Assembly (NCBI GenBank): GCA_017432895.1 | Contig: JAFRIG010000031.1 | Location: forward strand, 1-34,479 | Direction of reading: 5' to 3' | Length of the DNA stretch: 34,479 nt | From: Erysipelotrichaceae bacterium | Lineage (GTDB): Bacteria; Bacillota_I; Bacilli_A; Erysipelotrichales; Erysipelotrichaceae | Part shown: positions 22,964-31,653 of the stretch, one piece after another | How the letters are laid out: each line of letters begins with the position of its first letter | How positions within the stretch are numbered: position 1 is the stretch's first letter | The notes under the pieces: model-generated | Told to the model about the DNA's origin: nothing | Seen by the model: the letters and a program-made list of their open reading frames with translations, nothing else | Database searches by the model: none | Translations under genes and position numbers: made by a program

Positions 22964-24868
22964 CTACTCGACCGTTGCGTAAACAACAGCCTGGTCGAAA
23001 TCGAATAATGAGTTACACTCCAAGTTGTGGATCTTGGCGTTCATAACATCATAGTAAACGTTCGAGTAAAGCGGAACTGCAGGCAGATATCTGTTCCATT
23101 CCTGGATAAAGTCTACCCAGACATCCAGATAAGCTGCATCGTCACCGGCTTCGACACCGTAGACCATCTTCATTGACAGTTCGTCAAGTAACGGGTTGTC
23201 AACTGAGAAGAAGGTGTTGTAACCCATAGCTAAGAGCTCAGGATCAACAGTGTAGCTGTATGACTGGTCATAAGCTGCGGTGAAGTTAGTAGCCAGGTTG
23301 TACATACCGTAAGTCTTGACACCATACTGAGCGCCTTCAGAAGAATCACGGTAGTAGTAGTTCAGCAGGTCAGAGAACGACATGATGTTCTGGTTGATCT
23401 CCATACCGGCTTCCTTGGTCTGATCGCCGTTAGCCAGCATAACTGCTAACAGTTCAGAAACGGAGTTGCCTTCAGAAGAAGACCATTCAATGTGTAACGG
23501 CATTAAGATTCTGCCATCAGCCAGAGTTACGTTGAACGCATAGTCGCCAGCTTCTTCAGCAGTGACTTCTTTCCAACGAACCAGACCTGAACCGTCAACA
23601 TAGTCGGAACCGTCTTCGTTTAAGACCCATCCGCCATTCTTCAGTTCTTCAACAGCTGAATCTAAGGAATAAGTGTAAGAGTTCAAAGTAGAAGCGAGTT
23701 CTTCTTTAGCCTCTTTGTACATCCACATAGCCAATCCGTAAGGACCATCAACGACAGAGCCAAAGCCCTGGCAGAAGGTATTTGCGAATTCGTTTCTGTC
23801 TAACAGGTAAGCAACTGCATGACGTACTTCTTCAAACTGAGTCGGACCGAAGTCGCACTGGAAGAAGATAGCACCATAACCGTTTCTCTCATAGTGAACG
23901 GTTCTGAAGTTGCCAGTGGATTCCATATCGAGAGCTCTCTGTACTTCTGAACCATCGGTCAGAGTGGACAGGAAGTCGATAGCACCAGTTTCGAGCTGAT
24001 CCATCATGGTTTCCTGGACAGCCTTGACGACTAAGATCTTTTCAACAGAAGGTTTGACACCTTCGAAGTTGCCTGCATAGTTCGGGTTGATGACCAGAGT
24101 AGCAGTCAGAGTACCTAAGTCGAGATCTTCAAGCTGGTAAGGACCGGCAGAAACTCTATCCTTGTAGATAGTTCTGGTAGCATCCAGTTCACTCGGAACC
24201 AGTTCGCCGCCGTCGAGGTAAGCGCCTTCGCCATCATCCTTGACTGTCAGAGCTGCACTTGCATACATCGGCAGATACAAAGGAGACAAAGATGCATAGG
24301 TGGAATCGAAGTAGTAAGGCAGATAATCAGCTGAGATCTGGATCGAGTAAGTGTACTCATCTAAGAGTCTGATACCGGAGATGTAGTTGACTTCACCATT
24401 CTGGTATTCAGGAGCACCTACGACAGTATCAGCAGTGACCTTACCGCCGGCTTCCTTTAAAGCAGGAGAGTAAGCAACCAGAGCGTAAGCTACATAGTCA
24501 GCAGCCGTGATCGGCTCGCCATTGTTGTAAACCAGACCCTGTTTGATACCGACTGTGAAAGTCTTGGTACCATCTTCGTTTTCAACAGAAGTAACACCGG
24601 AAGTGACAGATGCGTTCTCGATGAATTCACCACCCTGGTTGGAAACGATAACGGCATAGTCGTTGATCAGGTTTCTTACCAGAGCATCGGAAGCGTTGTT
24701 GCCCCACCATGCATTACCTAAGTCACCGTTCATTTCGGTCGTAGAACCGTAAATGATCTGATTTGTGACTTCAGCGTTGCCGCTTGGTTCTTCGCTGCCG
24801 CCGCCATTGCTGTTAGTGCAACCCACTAAGAGCAAAAGGACGAGCAATAAAGCAAATAATTTCTTCAT
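22964..24868 (-). CDS. oppA: Oligopeptide-binding lipoprotein OppA (SBP family 5)
   Basis: A 634-residue extracytoplasmic binding protein. The signal peptide MKKLFALLLVLLLLVGC ends in a lipobox LVGC, followed by an Asn/Gly/Ser linker nearly the same as that of LivK. The mature part has family-5 landmarks: VRNLINDYAVIV, FTVGIKQGLVYNNGEPITAADYVAYAL (the conserved VYNNGEPITA-type block), GPYQLED, and the lower lobe FEEVRHAVAYLLDRNEFAN. It captures peptides for OppBC. The start at 24868 is chosen since AAGGAAG lies upstream and the signal peptide begins there; the frame open to 24973 has no SD. Confidence 0.95.
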   Translation of the reverse strand: MKKLFALLLVLLLLVGCTNSNGGGSEEPSGNAEVTNQIIYGSTTEMNGDLGNAWWGNNASDALVRNLINDYAVIVSNQGGEFIENASVTSGVTSVENEDGTKTFTVGIKQGLVYNNGEPITAADYVAYALVAYSPALKEAGGKVTADTVVGAPEYQNGEVNYISGIRLLDEYTYSIQISADYLPYYFDSTYASLSPLYLPMYASAALTVKDDGEGAYLDGGELVPSELDATRTIYKDRVSAGPYQLEDLDLGTLTATLVINPNYAGNFEGVKPSVEKILVVKAVQETMMDQLETGAIDFLSTLTDGSEVQRALDMESTGNFRTVHYERNGYGAIFFQCDFGPTQFEEVRHAVAYLLDRNEFANTFCQGFGSVVDGPYGLAMWMYKEAKEELASTLNSYTYSLDSAVEELKNGGWVLNEDGSDYVDGSGLVRWKEVTAEEAGDYAFNVTLADGRILMPLHIEWSSSEGNSVSELLAVMLANGDQTKEAGMEINQNIMSFSDLLNYYYRDSSEGAQYGVKTYGMYNLATNFTAAYDQSYSYTVDPELLAMGYNTFFSVDNPLLDELSMKMVYGVEAGDDAAYLDVWVDFIQEWNRYLPAVPLYSNVYYDVMNAKIHNLECNSLFDFDQAVVYATVE

Positions 24869-24911
24869 AAATTCTTCCTTTCTTGTATAGCATAAAATTT
24901 GCCACATATAA

Positions 24912-24940
24912 ATTTTACACAAGTGAAAAGCCTCTTTCAA
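24912..24940 (-). promoter_or_regulatory. Promoter of oppA
   Basis: Minus strand TTGAAA (24940-24935), 17-nt spacer, TAAAAT (24917-24912), about 43 nt before the start codon. This is a near-consensus housekeeping promoter. Confidence 0.7.
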
Positions 24941-25012
24941 CAAAAAACGTGCTAAAAACGGCTGTTTTTTCATTTTTTCTTCACAATTGAAAGAAATTTT
25001 CAGAAAAATAAA

Positions 25013-25048
25013 TGAAATAAAACTGCTCCGTCATCTGACGAAGCAGTT
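25013..25048 (-). terminator. Terminator after the tldE gene
   Basis: AACTGCTcCGTCA and TGACGaAGCAGTT form a 13-nt stem with one mismatch and a 2-nt centre, followed by TTTATTT on the minus strand, 8 nt past the stop codon. Confidence 0.85.
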
Positions 25049-25055
25049 ATTTACT

Positions 25056-26324
25056 TTAACTGATCTTTAAGCCTTTAAAGATCATGTATTTGGGGCCTTT
25101 ATAATATGGACCACGATCTTCTTCCTTAGAGAATTTCACTTCCTTGATATCTTCATAGATATTACCCGCGATCGAAAAACCGGTCAAAGGAATATACTTC
25201 TTGCCATCATAGTAGCGCGCAAGTCTCACTTCCCCACCCCAATATCCGGAATCGGATTCCAATTGCGGAGCCGAGAAATTCTCGATGATAAGATGAGGTT
25301 TATTCTTATAGACTGTTCCTTCAGCCTTAACTTCCGCTACCGGCAGATTACCCGAGATCTTCTTTTCCCCATTGTAGTAGCCAAACTGAATATCGCCATA
25401 GCTGTTTTTCACGATACCCTTATCGATCAGCTTAACGCTTTTTAAAACCGTACCATGGCTATCGAACTTTCGAGAGCCACTGCAGCCGGAAATGACCGGT
25501 TTCATGCTCAGATCGAATGGTGTATTGGATAAGACGTCGCCCTTATTATAATGGTTGTCATGCATGAATAATGAACGGTAGTTCATATCACCCGCAAAAC
25601 CATAGAGCAGCAGATCGACCATCTCACCTTTGACCAGAACACTCAGATCTTCAGGCAGTTTGACATCCTTTAAAGTCAGAGCCTTCGATCTGGCCTTGGC
25701 CAGATTCAATATCTCATCGATCTCTTCGGTGATCTGCTTATAATCGGCCTTATTGGACTCGTAGAACTTGTATAATTCAAATTCTTCTTTGCCATTAGAC
25801 CAGGTCGGAATGCATTCGATCTGTATCTTAAAGCTATCAGATACGTGATCGACACCGTTGGAATTGATGAATTCCTCACGAATCTCAGAAACAAAGATCT
25901 CGGTGGAATTGATCCAGCCGTTCTTGTAGACATCAGCCTTGAAGACAGCCTTAGCCGCTTTGGTGGCGATCGCGTTGAGATCCTTCTTTTCCTTTTTCAG
26001 ATCCTTGATGTTATCCGTTTTTTCAGCTAAGGGATAATAAGGATTCTTTGCTGCTTTAGCGCTCTTAACAGCTTTATTCAGTTTATTATTCAAGGATCTG
26101 GCATCATCAGCCGCCGTCACCAGCACACTGGAAGAGCCTGTCATCTTTTTATCGTTGACATAGACTTTGATATTGACTGTCTTGACCTTTACGGCTCGAT
26201 TGATCTCCAGGTGGTCAAGGACATAGAAAAGTTCTCTAGAATCCTTGTCGATGATGCTCAACTCGTAAGCACTGATCTTTTTATTGGCCTTTATGCAGGC
26301 CAGTATTTCACTCTTCTTCATCAT
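25056..26324 (-). CDS. tldE: TldE/PmbA-type subunit of the TldD/E protease
   Basis: A 422-residue cytosolic protein of the TldD/PmbA family that lacks the HExxxH zinc site, as expected of the TldE/PmbA partner. Recognisable segments are the N-terminal ACIKANKKISAYELSI region and the C-terminal SGCSGSRKFDSHGTV...APQLESDSGYWGGEVRLARYYDGKKYIPLTGFSIAGNIYED. TldD and TldE form a heterodimeric metalloprotease that trims peptide precursors and degrades unfolded peptides (family knowledge). The ATG at 26324 overlaps the tldD stop (ATGA), with GGAGG 10 nt upstream in tldD, so the two are translationally coupled. Confidence 0.88.
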   Translation of the reverse strand: MMKKSEILACIKANKKISAYELSIIDKDSRELFYVLDHLEINRAVKVKTVNIKVYVNDKKMTGSSSVLVTAADDARSLNNKLNKAVKSAKAAKNPYYPLAEKTDNIKDLKKEKKDLNAIATKAAKAVFKADVYKNGWINSTEIFVSEIREEFINSNGVDHVSDSFKIQIECIPTWSNGKEEFELYKFYESNKADYKQITEEIDEILNLAKARSKALTLKDVKLPEDLSVLVKGEMVDLLLYGFAGDMNYRSLFMHDNHYNKGDVLSNTPFDLSMKPVISGCSGSRKFDSHGTVLKSVKLIDKGIVKNSYGDIQFGYYNGEKKISGNLPVAEVKAEGTVYKNKPHLIIENFSAPQLESDSGYWGGEVRLARYYDGKKYIPLTGFSIAGNIYEDIKEVKFSKEEDRGPYYKGPKYMIFKGLKIS

Positions 26325-27703
26325 CCCAGTTTCGCCTCCGCTTTCAGATAAGGTCCGCCATCCGAGACGTAGACCCATTCCTTATGGCCCTTGCCGCACA
26401 TGCCCGAACCATGGACCGTTACTTCATCGGATACCATCGAGATCGATTCCAGCAGATCGATCACATAACCCGAAATGACGACCGGCGCGATCATCTCGCC
26501 CGTAAATTCGCCATCTTTGATCTCTAGACCATAGGAAGCCGTACACTGGATCTGCCAGTTCTTCGGATCTTCCATGCCATTGTTGGTCTGACAAAGCAGA
26601 TAGCCGTGTTTGACTGACTTGACCATATCTTCGTATTTATCTTTGCCCGGGCCAAACCAGGTATTGGTCATCCTGGTATAGACCTTGCGTTCATGATCCT
26701 GCCGACGGCCGTTGCCCGTCGGCTCGGTCCCCAGTTCCATCGCTGAAAGCGAATCGGAGATCCCTCTTTGTAAGATGCCTTTGGCTATGATTTGCGTATT
26801 ATGGGCTTCCACGCCATCATCATCAAAGAAGAAGGAAGCGGCACTTAGACAGCTGGCTGCCCCATCGTACATATCGACTAATGGCGAAGCCACATACTTG
26901 CCGACATAGTCGATAGCCTTGGCTCTGTTTTTGACAAACATATCCATCTCGACACCGTGTCCGAAAGCCTCATGGGCGATCAAACCGGAGATCGAAGGAT
27001 CGGTGATGATCGTATATTTGCCCGGCTTGACCGGTTTAGCTTTGAGCATCCTGACCGCGATATCCAGGACATCATCGGCCGTTTCCTCAAATTTCTTTAG
27101 GGCAAGCTCGGAATTTGCTTCACCCTGAGCTTCGTAGTTGGACTTGATATTGTCGCCATCTCTGACCACTGCCATCAGCATCACATTGACCCAGTCGTAC
27201 TTTTGCGTCAAACATTTCTTCTTGGATACGAAGATCTTGGAAGTCTGTCTTTTGACATAGGCCGTATTGACGTTGATCAGCCTTTCTTCCTTCTTATGCA
27301 GTTCATCTTTGACTTTGCCCAGTCTTTCCATGATCTGCTTATCACTGAGATCACCGTCATCTTCTCTCAGATAATCTTCAACGTGCTCCTCTTCTTCCAG
27401 CATTCTGACGTTGAATTCCTTGGAGTAGACTTCATTAAGCTTTACGGCTTTAGATACAGCTGCAGCTTTTAGATCTCTGATGTCATTGCAGGAATATTCG
27501 CTGTAGCGGCCATCCTTGTAAAGTTTGATGACGAAGCCGCATTCGTTGTCAACCTCATCCAGGGAATTGATCCTGGTGGAAACAGAGATCCTCTTGGTCT
27601 TGACGCTGCTGCCCAGAATCGAGACATACGCAAAACTTTTTCCCAGTTCACCTACCAGTCTTTTGGCATCCGGGATCCTTGATTTCAGGTATTTATCCAG
27701 CAT
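26321..27703 (-). CDS. tldD: TldD-type zinc metalloprotease subunit
   Basis: A 460-residue protease. The zinc motif HEAFGHGVE (H244, E245, H249) and a C-terminal GSGMCGKGHKEWVYVSDGGPYL, whose Cys is the likely third ligand, identify TldD. The N-terminal half is the usual cap that encloses the substrate channel with TldE. AAGGAGG precedes the ATG. Downstream tldE overlaps by 4 nt. There is no peptide-antibiotic precursor near, so a maturation role is not supported here; general peptide turnover is more likely (inference). Confidence 0.93.
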   Translation of the reverse strand: MLDKYLKSRIPDAKRLVGELGKSFAYVSILGSSVKTKRISVSTRINSLDEVDNECGFVIKLYKDGRYSEYSCNDIRDLKAAAVSKAVKLNEVYSKEFNVRMLEEEEHVEDYLREDDGDLSDKQIMERLGKVKDELHKKEERLINVNTAYVKRQTSKIFVSKKKCLTQKYDWVNVMLMAVVRDGDNIKSNYEAQGEANSELALKKFEETADDVLDIAVRMLKAKPVKPGKYTIITDPSISGLIAHEAFGHGVEMDMFVKNRAKAIDYVGKYVASPLVDMYDGAASCLSAASFFFDDDGVEAHNTQIIAKGILQRGISDSLSAMELGTEPTGNGRRQDHERKVYTRMTNTWFGPGKDKYEDMVKSVKHGYLLCQTNNGMEDPKNWQIQCTASYGLEIKDGEFTGEMIAPVVISGYVIDLLESISMVSDEVTVHGSGMCGKGHKEWVYVSDGGPYLKAEAKLG

Positions 27704-27705
27704 AT

Positions 27706-29580
27706 TTAGCCTCCTTGTTTGTTTCTTTCTTCTTCATATAACATCGCTTCCTCCCATTTTTCTTCTAAGGCATGGATCTGATTGTGGATCTCGTCGATCT
27801 CATCATCGAGTTCCGCCATCTTGCGCATATCCTGATAGTATTCGGGCTGGTAGCGAAGTGCTCTTTTATCTTCCAGGATATCCTCCATAAGGGATATCTC
27901 GTTTTCCAGTCTTTTCAGATTGTATTTGGGCTTCTGTTTCAGTTCCTTTAAAGGCTTGGTTTCCTTGACTTCTTTCTTGTTCTGCAGTTCTTCCTTGACC
28001 TTGACGTCGATATAATCCTTATAGCCGTCAGGATAGTAGGTCACTTTATCAGTATCGATCACCAGACACGAGGTGGCGATCTTTTTGATGAAGTATCGTT
28101 CATGGGAGACAAACAGTATCGTTCCATCGTAATCGTTCAAGGCGTTCTCCAGGGCCTCTTTGGAAACGATATCGAGGTGATTGGTCGGCTCATCCAGAAT
28201 CAGGAAGTTGGCCTTCTTTAACATCAGTTTAGCCAAAGACAGTCTCACCTTCTCCCCACCCGATAAGACATCGACTTCCTTGAAGACCTCATCGGCAGTA
28301 AATAAGAAGGCTCCCAAGACTGAACGGATCTTGAAGAGATCGAGATCGGGATAATCGTTCCATAATTCCTCCAAAACGGTATTGCCGTTATGGAAGTCGG
28401 CCAGATTCTGATCGAAGTAGCCCACTTCGATCTGATGGCCAAACATCATGTAGCCACCTAACGGTTCGACCTCACCAATGATACTTTTAAGTAAGGTGGA
28501 TTTACCGGTACCATTATCGCCCATGACGCAGATTCGATCCCCTCTTTTGATCTCTAGAGTAAGTTGAGCCAAAGGCTTATCGTAACCTACTTCAAAGTGG
28601 TCGAGACTAAGTACGGATTTACCGCCTCTGACACCGCAGACGAATTTGGCCTTAAAGGCCTTGGTATCGGCCTTCTTGGGATCTTCGATCCTTTCCATCC
28701 TTTCCAGATACTTGATCTTGGATTGGGCGAAAGCCGCCTTATTCTTCTTGTAACGGAACTTTTCGATCAGCTCTTCCAGACGTTTGATGTCTTTCTGTTG
28801 CCTGCGATAAGCCGCTTCCTGACGGATCAGGTCGTTTTTCTTCTGTTCCACGAAGGAGGAATAGTTGCCGGCATAGCGTTTGATTCCACCGTATTCCAGT
28901 TCATAGACCACATTTACACTGCGGTCTAAGAAAGTTCTATCATGCGAGACGATGACCATGGCCTTCTTGTATTTGGCCAGGTAGTTCTCCAGCCACTCGA
29001 TGGTCGATAGATCCAGGTGGTTGGTCGGCTCATCCAGTAACAACAGATCAGGTTTGGTGAGCAGTAAGCTCGCAAAGGCGATCTTCGTCTTTTCACCGCC
29101 GGAAAAAGATGAGACGTTGCGATCGAGATCTTCGACGCTGAAACCAAATCCGGCCAAGACCGAAGACATCTCACTTTGGTAGGTGTAGCCCCCCAGATAG
29201 CGGTAGTCTTCTTCCAGACGTGAATATCTTTCGATCAGCTTATCGTCGTGGTTACTTTCTAACTGAATAGAGACTTCTTCCATCTGCTTCTCGATATCCT
29301 TGATATCCTTGAAGACTTCATCAAAGACTTCTCTGACGCTTTTTTCGCATTGGGCCAGAGCATTCTGTTTCAGATAAGAGATCGAAGCCTTATTGTTTTT
29401 GATCAGCTGACCGGAAGACAGTTCACATTCCCCCGTCAGCACTTTTAAAAGAGTGGTCTTGCCACTCCCGTTGCGGCCTACCAGAGCGATCCTTTCGTTC
29501 TCGTTCACGGTAAAGTCGATATTTTCAAATACATCGTTGACACCGAAAAAGATAGTGCCACCGGAAATCTGTACGATCAT
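27706..29580 (-). CDS. ydiF: ABC-F family translation factor ATPase, YdiF-like
   Basis: A 624-residue soluble protein with two ATPase domains and no membrane segments. Domain 1: GRNGSGKTTLL, FSGGEKTKIAFASLL, LLLLDEPTNHLD. A charged interdomain linker at about 230-310 is the ribosome-reaching arm of ABC-F proteins. Domain 2: GDNGTGKSTLL, LSGGEKVRLSLAKLM, FLILDEPTNHLD. A charged C-terminal tail (about 520-624) is predicted coiled coil. ABC-F proteins act at the ribosomal E site to relieve stalling or protect from antibiotics (family knowledge). The neighbourhood with tsaD and rex matches Bacillus ydiF. It starts 2 nt after the asnS stop with no clear SD, so translation may be coupled. Confidence 0.88.
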   Translation of the reverse strand: MIVQISGGTIFFGVNDVFENIDFTVNENERIALVGRNGSGKTTLLKVLTGECELSSGQLIKNNKASISYLKQNALAQCEKSVREVFDEVFKDIKDIEKQMEEVSIQLESNHDDKLIERYSRLEEDYRYLGGYTYQSEMSSVLAGFGFSVEDLDRNVSSFSGGEKTKIAFASLLLTKPDLLLLDEPTNHLDLSTIEWLENYLAKYKKAMVIVSHDRTFLDRSVNVVYELEYGGIKRYAGNYSSFVEQKKNDLIRQEAAYRRQQKDIKRLEELIEKFRYKKNKAAFAQSKIKYLERMERIEDPKKADTKAFKAKFVCGVRGGKSVLSLDHFEVGYDKPLAQLTLEIKRGDRICVMGDNGTGKSTLLKSIIGEVEPLGGYMMFGHQIEVGYFDQNLADFHNGNTVLEELWNDYPDLDLFKIRSVLGAFLFTADEVFKEVDVLSGGEKVRLSLAKLMLKKANFLILDEPTNHLDIVSKEALENALNDYDGTILFVSHERYFIKKIATSCLVIDTDKVTYYPDGYKDYIDVKVKEELQNKKEVKETKPLKELKQKPKYNLKRLENEISLMEDILEDKRALRYQPEYYQDMRKMAELDDEIDEIHNQIHALEEKWEEAMLYEEERNKQGG

Positions 29581-29582
29581 TT

Positions 29583-30962
29583 TTAATAAATAAGATTTTT
29601 AGGTGTTCTGGGATACGGCAGGACATCTCTGATGTTTTCCATACCCGTCAGATACATGACCATCCTTTCAAAGCCCAGACCGAAGCCCGCATGTTTGCAA
29701 CCGCCGTATCTTCTAAGATCCAGATACCACTGATAGCCTTCCTTGTCCATGCCGAGCTCATCCATGCGTTTCTCCAGAAGATCAAGACGTTCTTCACGCT
29801 GCGATCCGCCGACCAGTTCGCCAACATGAGGAACCAGCAGGTCACAAGCCGCGACAGTCTTGCCGTCGTCATTCAAGCGCATGTAGAATGCCTTGATGTC
29901 TTTGGGATAATCGGTCAAAAAGACCGGACCCTTGACGATCTGTTCGCAAAGGTATCTCTCGTGTTCGGTATTGAGATCCATGCCCCAGGAGACCTTGTTT
30001 TCAAATTCGACCGGCGCCTTTAAAAGAATATCGATCGCCTCGGTATAAGGCATTCTTCTAAATGTCGAGTTGTAGACATGATCGAGTCTTTCCAATAAAG
30101 TCTTGTCGATCATGGCATTGAAGAATTCCATTTCTCTTGGACATTCTCTTCTGACATATTCGATACAATATTTGACCATGTCTTCGATCAGCTGCATATC
30201 GTCCTCGAGATCGGCAAAAGCGATCTCCGGTTCGATCATCCAGAACTCCGAAGCATGGGTCTTGGTGTTGGAGTTTTCCGAACGGAAAGTTGGACCGAAA
30301 GTATAGACATCGCGGAAAGCCATCGCAAAAGCTTCGACATGAAGCTGACCCGAAACGGTCAAAGAGGCATGTTTACCGAAGAAGTCTTCCTCATATTTGG
30401 CATCGTCTCTGGTCGTGACCGTAAAGACTTCACCGGCTCCTTCCGCATCGTTGCCGGTAATGATCGGCGTATGGACGTAGACGAAGCCCTGATTCTGGAA
30501 GAATTCGTGAATAGCCATCGACAGGACCGATCTGATCCTGAAAACCGCCAAAAAAGTATTGGTACGGGGACGCAGATGCGGGATCTCCCTTAAGAATTCA
30601 AAGGTATGTCTCTTTTTCTGCAAAGGATAGGTCTCCAAAGAATCCCCTTCGATCTGGATCGAAGTGGCTCTGATCTCGAAAGGCTGCTTGTTTTCCGGAG
30701 TCGAGATGAACTTGCCAATGACGTAGATCGAAGCACCCGTCAACAGATGGGAGACTTCAGAGTGGTTTTCAAGTTCCGGACCGTAGACGATCTGGATATT
30801 CTTGAAATAAGTACCGTCGTTGAGCTCGATGAAACCGACCTGACCGTTGTCACGATTGGTCCTGACCCAGCCTTCCACGGAAACATATTCCAGCTGATCC
30901 AGTTCCATCTGGTTGCCGCTTAAGGCCATCTCGTAGAGTTCTCTTGCAAAATACAGATCCAT
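29583..30962 (-). CDS. asnS: Asparaginyl-tRNA synthetase
   Basis: A 459-residue class II synthetase. It has an N-terminal OB-fold anticodon domain ([23 protein letters not shown]), motif 2 region [25 protein letters not shown], and motif 3 [27 protein letters not shown]. The Asn-specific [17 protein letters not shown] block distinguishes it from AspS. It charges tRNA-Asn directly, so this organism need not use the transamidation route for Asn, and it pairs with AsnA, which makes the amino acid. AGGGGGA precedes the ATG; the gene follows rex by 12 nt. Confidence 0.96.
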   Translation of the reverse strand: MDLYFARELYEMALSGNQMELDQLEYVSVEGWVRTNRDNGQVGFIELNDGTYFKNIQIVYGPELENHSEVSHLLTGASIYVIGKFISTPENKQPFEIRATSIQIEGDSLETYPLQKKRHTFEFLREIPHLRPRTNTFLAVFRIRSVLSMAIHEFFQNQGFVYVHTPIITGNDAEGAGEVFTVTTRDDAKYEEDFFGKHASLTVSGQLHVEAFAMAFRDVYTFGPTFRSENSNTKTHASEFWMIEPEIAFADLEDDMQLIEDMVKYCIEYVRRECPREMEFFNAMIDKTLLERLDHVYNSTFRRMPYTEAIDILLKAPVEFENKVSWGMDLNTEHERYLCEQIVKGPVFLTDYPKDIKAFYMRLNDDGKTVAACDLLVPHVGELVGGSQREERLDLLEKRMDELGMDKEGYQWYLDLRRYGGCKHAGFGLGFERMVMYLTGMENIRDVLPYPRTPKNLIY

Positions 30963-30974
30963 AATCTTTTCCCC

Positions 30975-31598
30975 CTATCTGTTGAGTGAATTTACTTCGA
31001 AGACCAGTTCTTCGATGGTCGACACCACATCGACATCCGACTTGATCATGCCTTCCGGCAATACGAAGTGCTCTCTGGTAAAATTGACGATCCCTTTGAC
31101 GCCCAGTTCATGGAGTTCGTTGACGATCTCCTGAGCCCCTGAAGGGATACATAGTATGGCGATCTCACAGCCTTTGGGAAACTTTTCCGCCAGCTGATCG
31201 ATGTGATAGACCGGCACATTGACCTTTTCTTCCTTGTTTCGTACCTGCGGTTTGAGGTCAAAGGCACAGACGATCTCCCCGGCCACATGATTCCAGTTGT
31301 TGTAGTTGAGGATGGCCTTGCCCAGCCTGCCTACCCCGATCAGGATCATATCCCCGTCATAGTCTTCACCCAGCTGTTTGGAGAAGACTTTGATCAGTTC
31401 CTCGATATCGTAGCCGTATCCCTGCTTGCCTAATTGGCCGATCAGAGAAAAATCATGACGGATGGTCGTGGCCTTGATGTCCACGTATTCCGCCAGCTCC
31501 GAAGACTTGATGTGACTGACGCCACTTTGCGACAATTTGCGCAAAGCCTTCAGATAGACCGGAAATCTTTTTAAAGTCGCTTTTGAGATCTCTGCCAT
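30975..31598 (-). CDS. rex: Redox-sensing transcriptional repressor Rex
   Basis: A 207-residue repressor that senses the NADH/NAD ratio. The N-terminal winged helix (LPVYLKALRKLSQSGVSHIKSSELAEYVDIKATTIRHDFSLIGQLGKQGYGYDIEELI) binds DNA, and the Rossmann domain has ILIGVGRLGKAIL and the Asp-ended strand VCAFDLKP. A C-terminal helix swaps between subunits. The ATG at 31598 has no Shine-Dalgarno; a TATAAT lies 9 nt upstream. It is preceded by tsaD and followed by asnS and ydiF, the same neighbourhood as in Bacillus. I see only a half-site resembling the Rex box (TTGTGAA at 31629-31635), not a full operator. Confidence 0.95.
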   Translation of the reverse strand: MAEISKATLKRFPVYLKALRKLSQSGVSHIKSSELAEYVDIKATTIRHDFSLIGQLGKQGYGYDIEELIKVFSKQLGEDYDGDMILIGVGRLGKAILNYNNWNHVAGEIVCAFDLKPQVRNKEEKVNVPVYHIDQLAEKFPKGCEIAILCIPSGAQEIVNELHELGVKGIVNFTREHFVLPEGMIKSDVDVVSTIEELVFEVNSLNR

Positions 31599-31607
31599 AA
31601 CGATTAA

Positions 31608-31613
31608 ATTATA
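31608..31613 (-). promoter_or_regulatory. -10 box 9 nt from the rex start
   Basis: Minus strand TATAAT, 9 nt before the rex ATG, in the 55-nt gap after rimI-tsaD. It gives rex a separate, nearly leaderless transcript. The -35 region is weak. Confidence 0.5.
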
Positions 31614-31653
31614 ATATAAATCTTCAACTTGTGAATAAACTATCGGTTTATAA

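Noticed and set aside
24869..24973. Longer OppA N-terminus
   Set aside because: It would put 35 residues ahead of a textbook lipoprotein signal peptide and overlap the promoter.
25056..27703. Peptide antibiotic maturation cluster around TldD/TldE
   Set aside because: No precursor peptide, modification enzyme or dedicated exporter is seen; the flanking genes are housekeeping.
31622..31651. Rex operator upstream of rex
   Set aside because: Only one half-site (TTGTGAA) is present; the expected second half TTCACAA is missing. An ATAAAC/GTTTAT dyad next to it does not match the Rex consensus.
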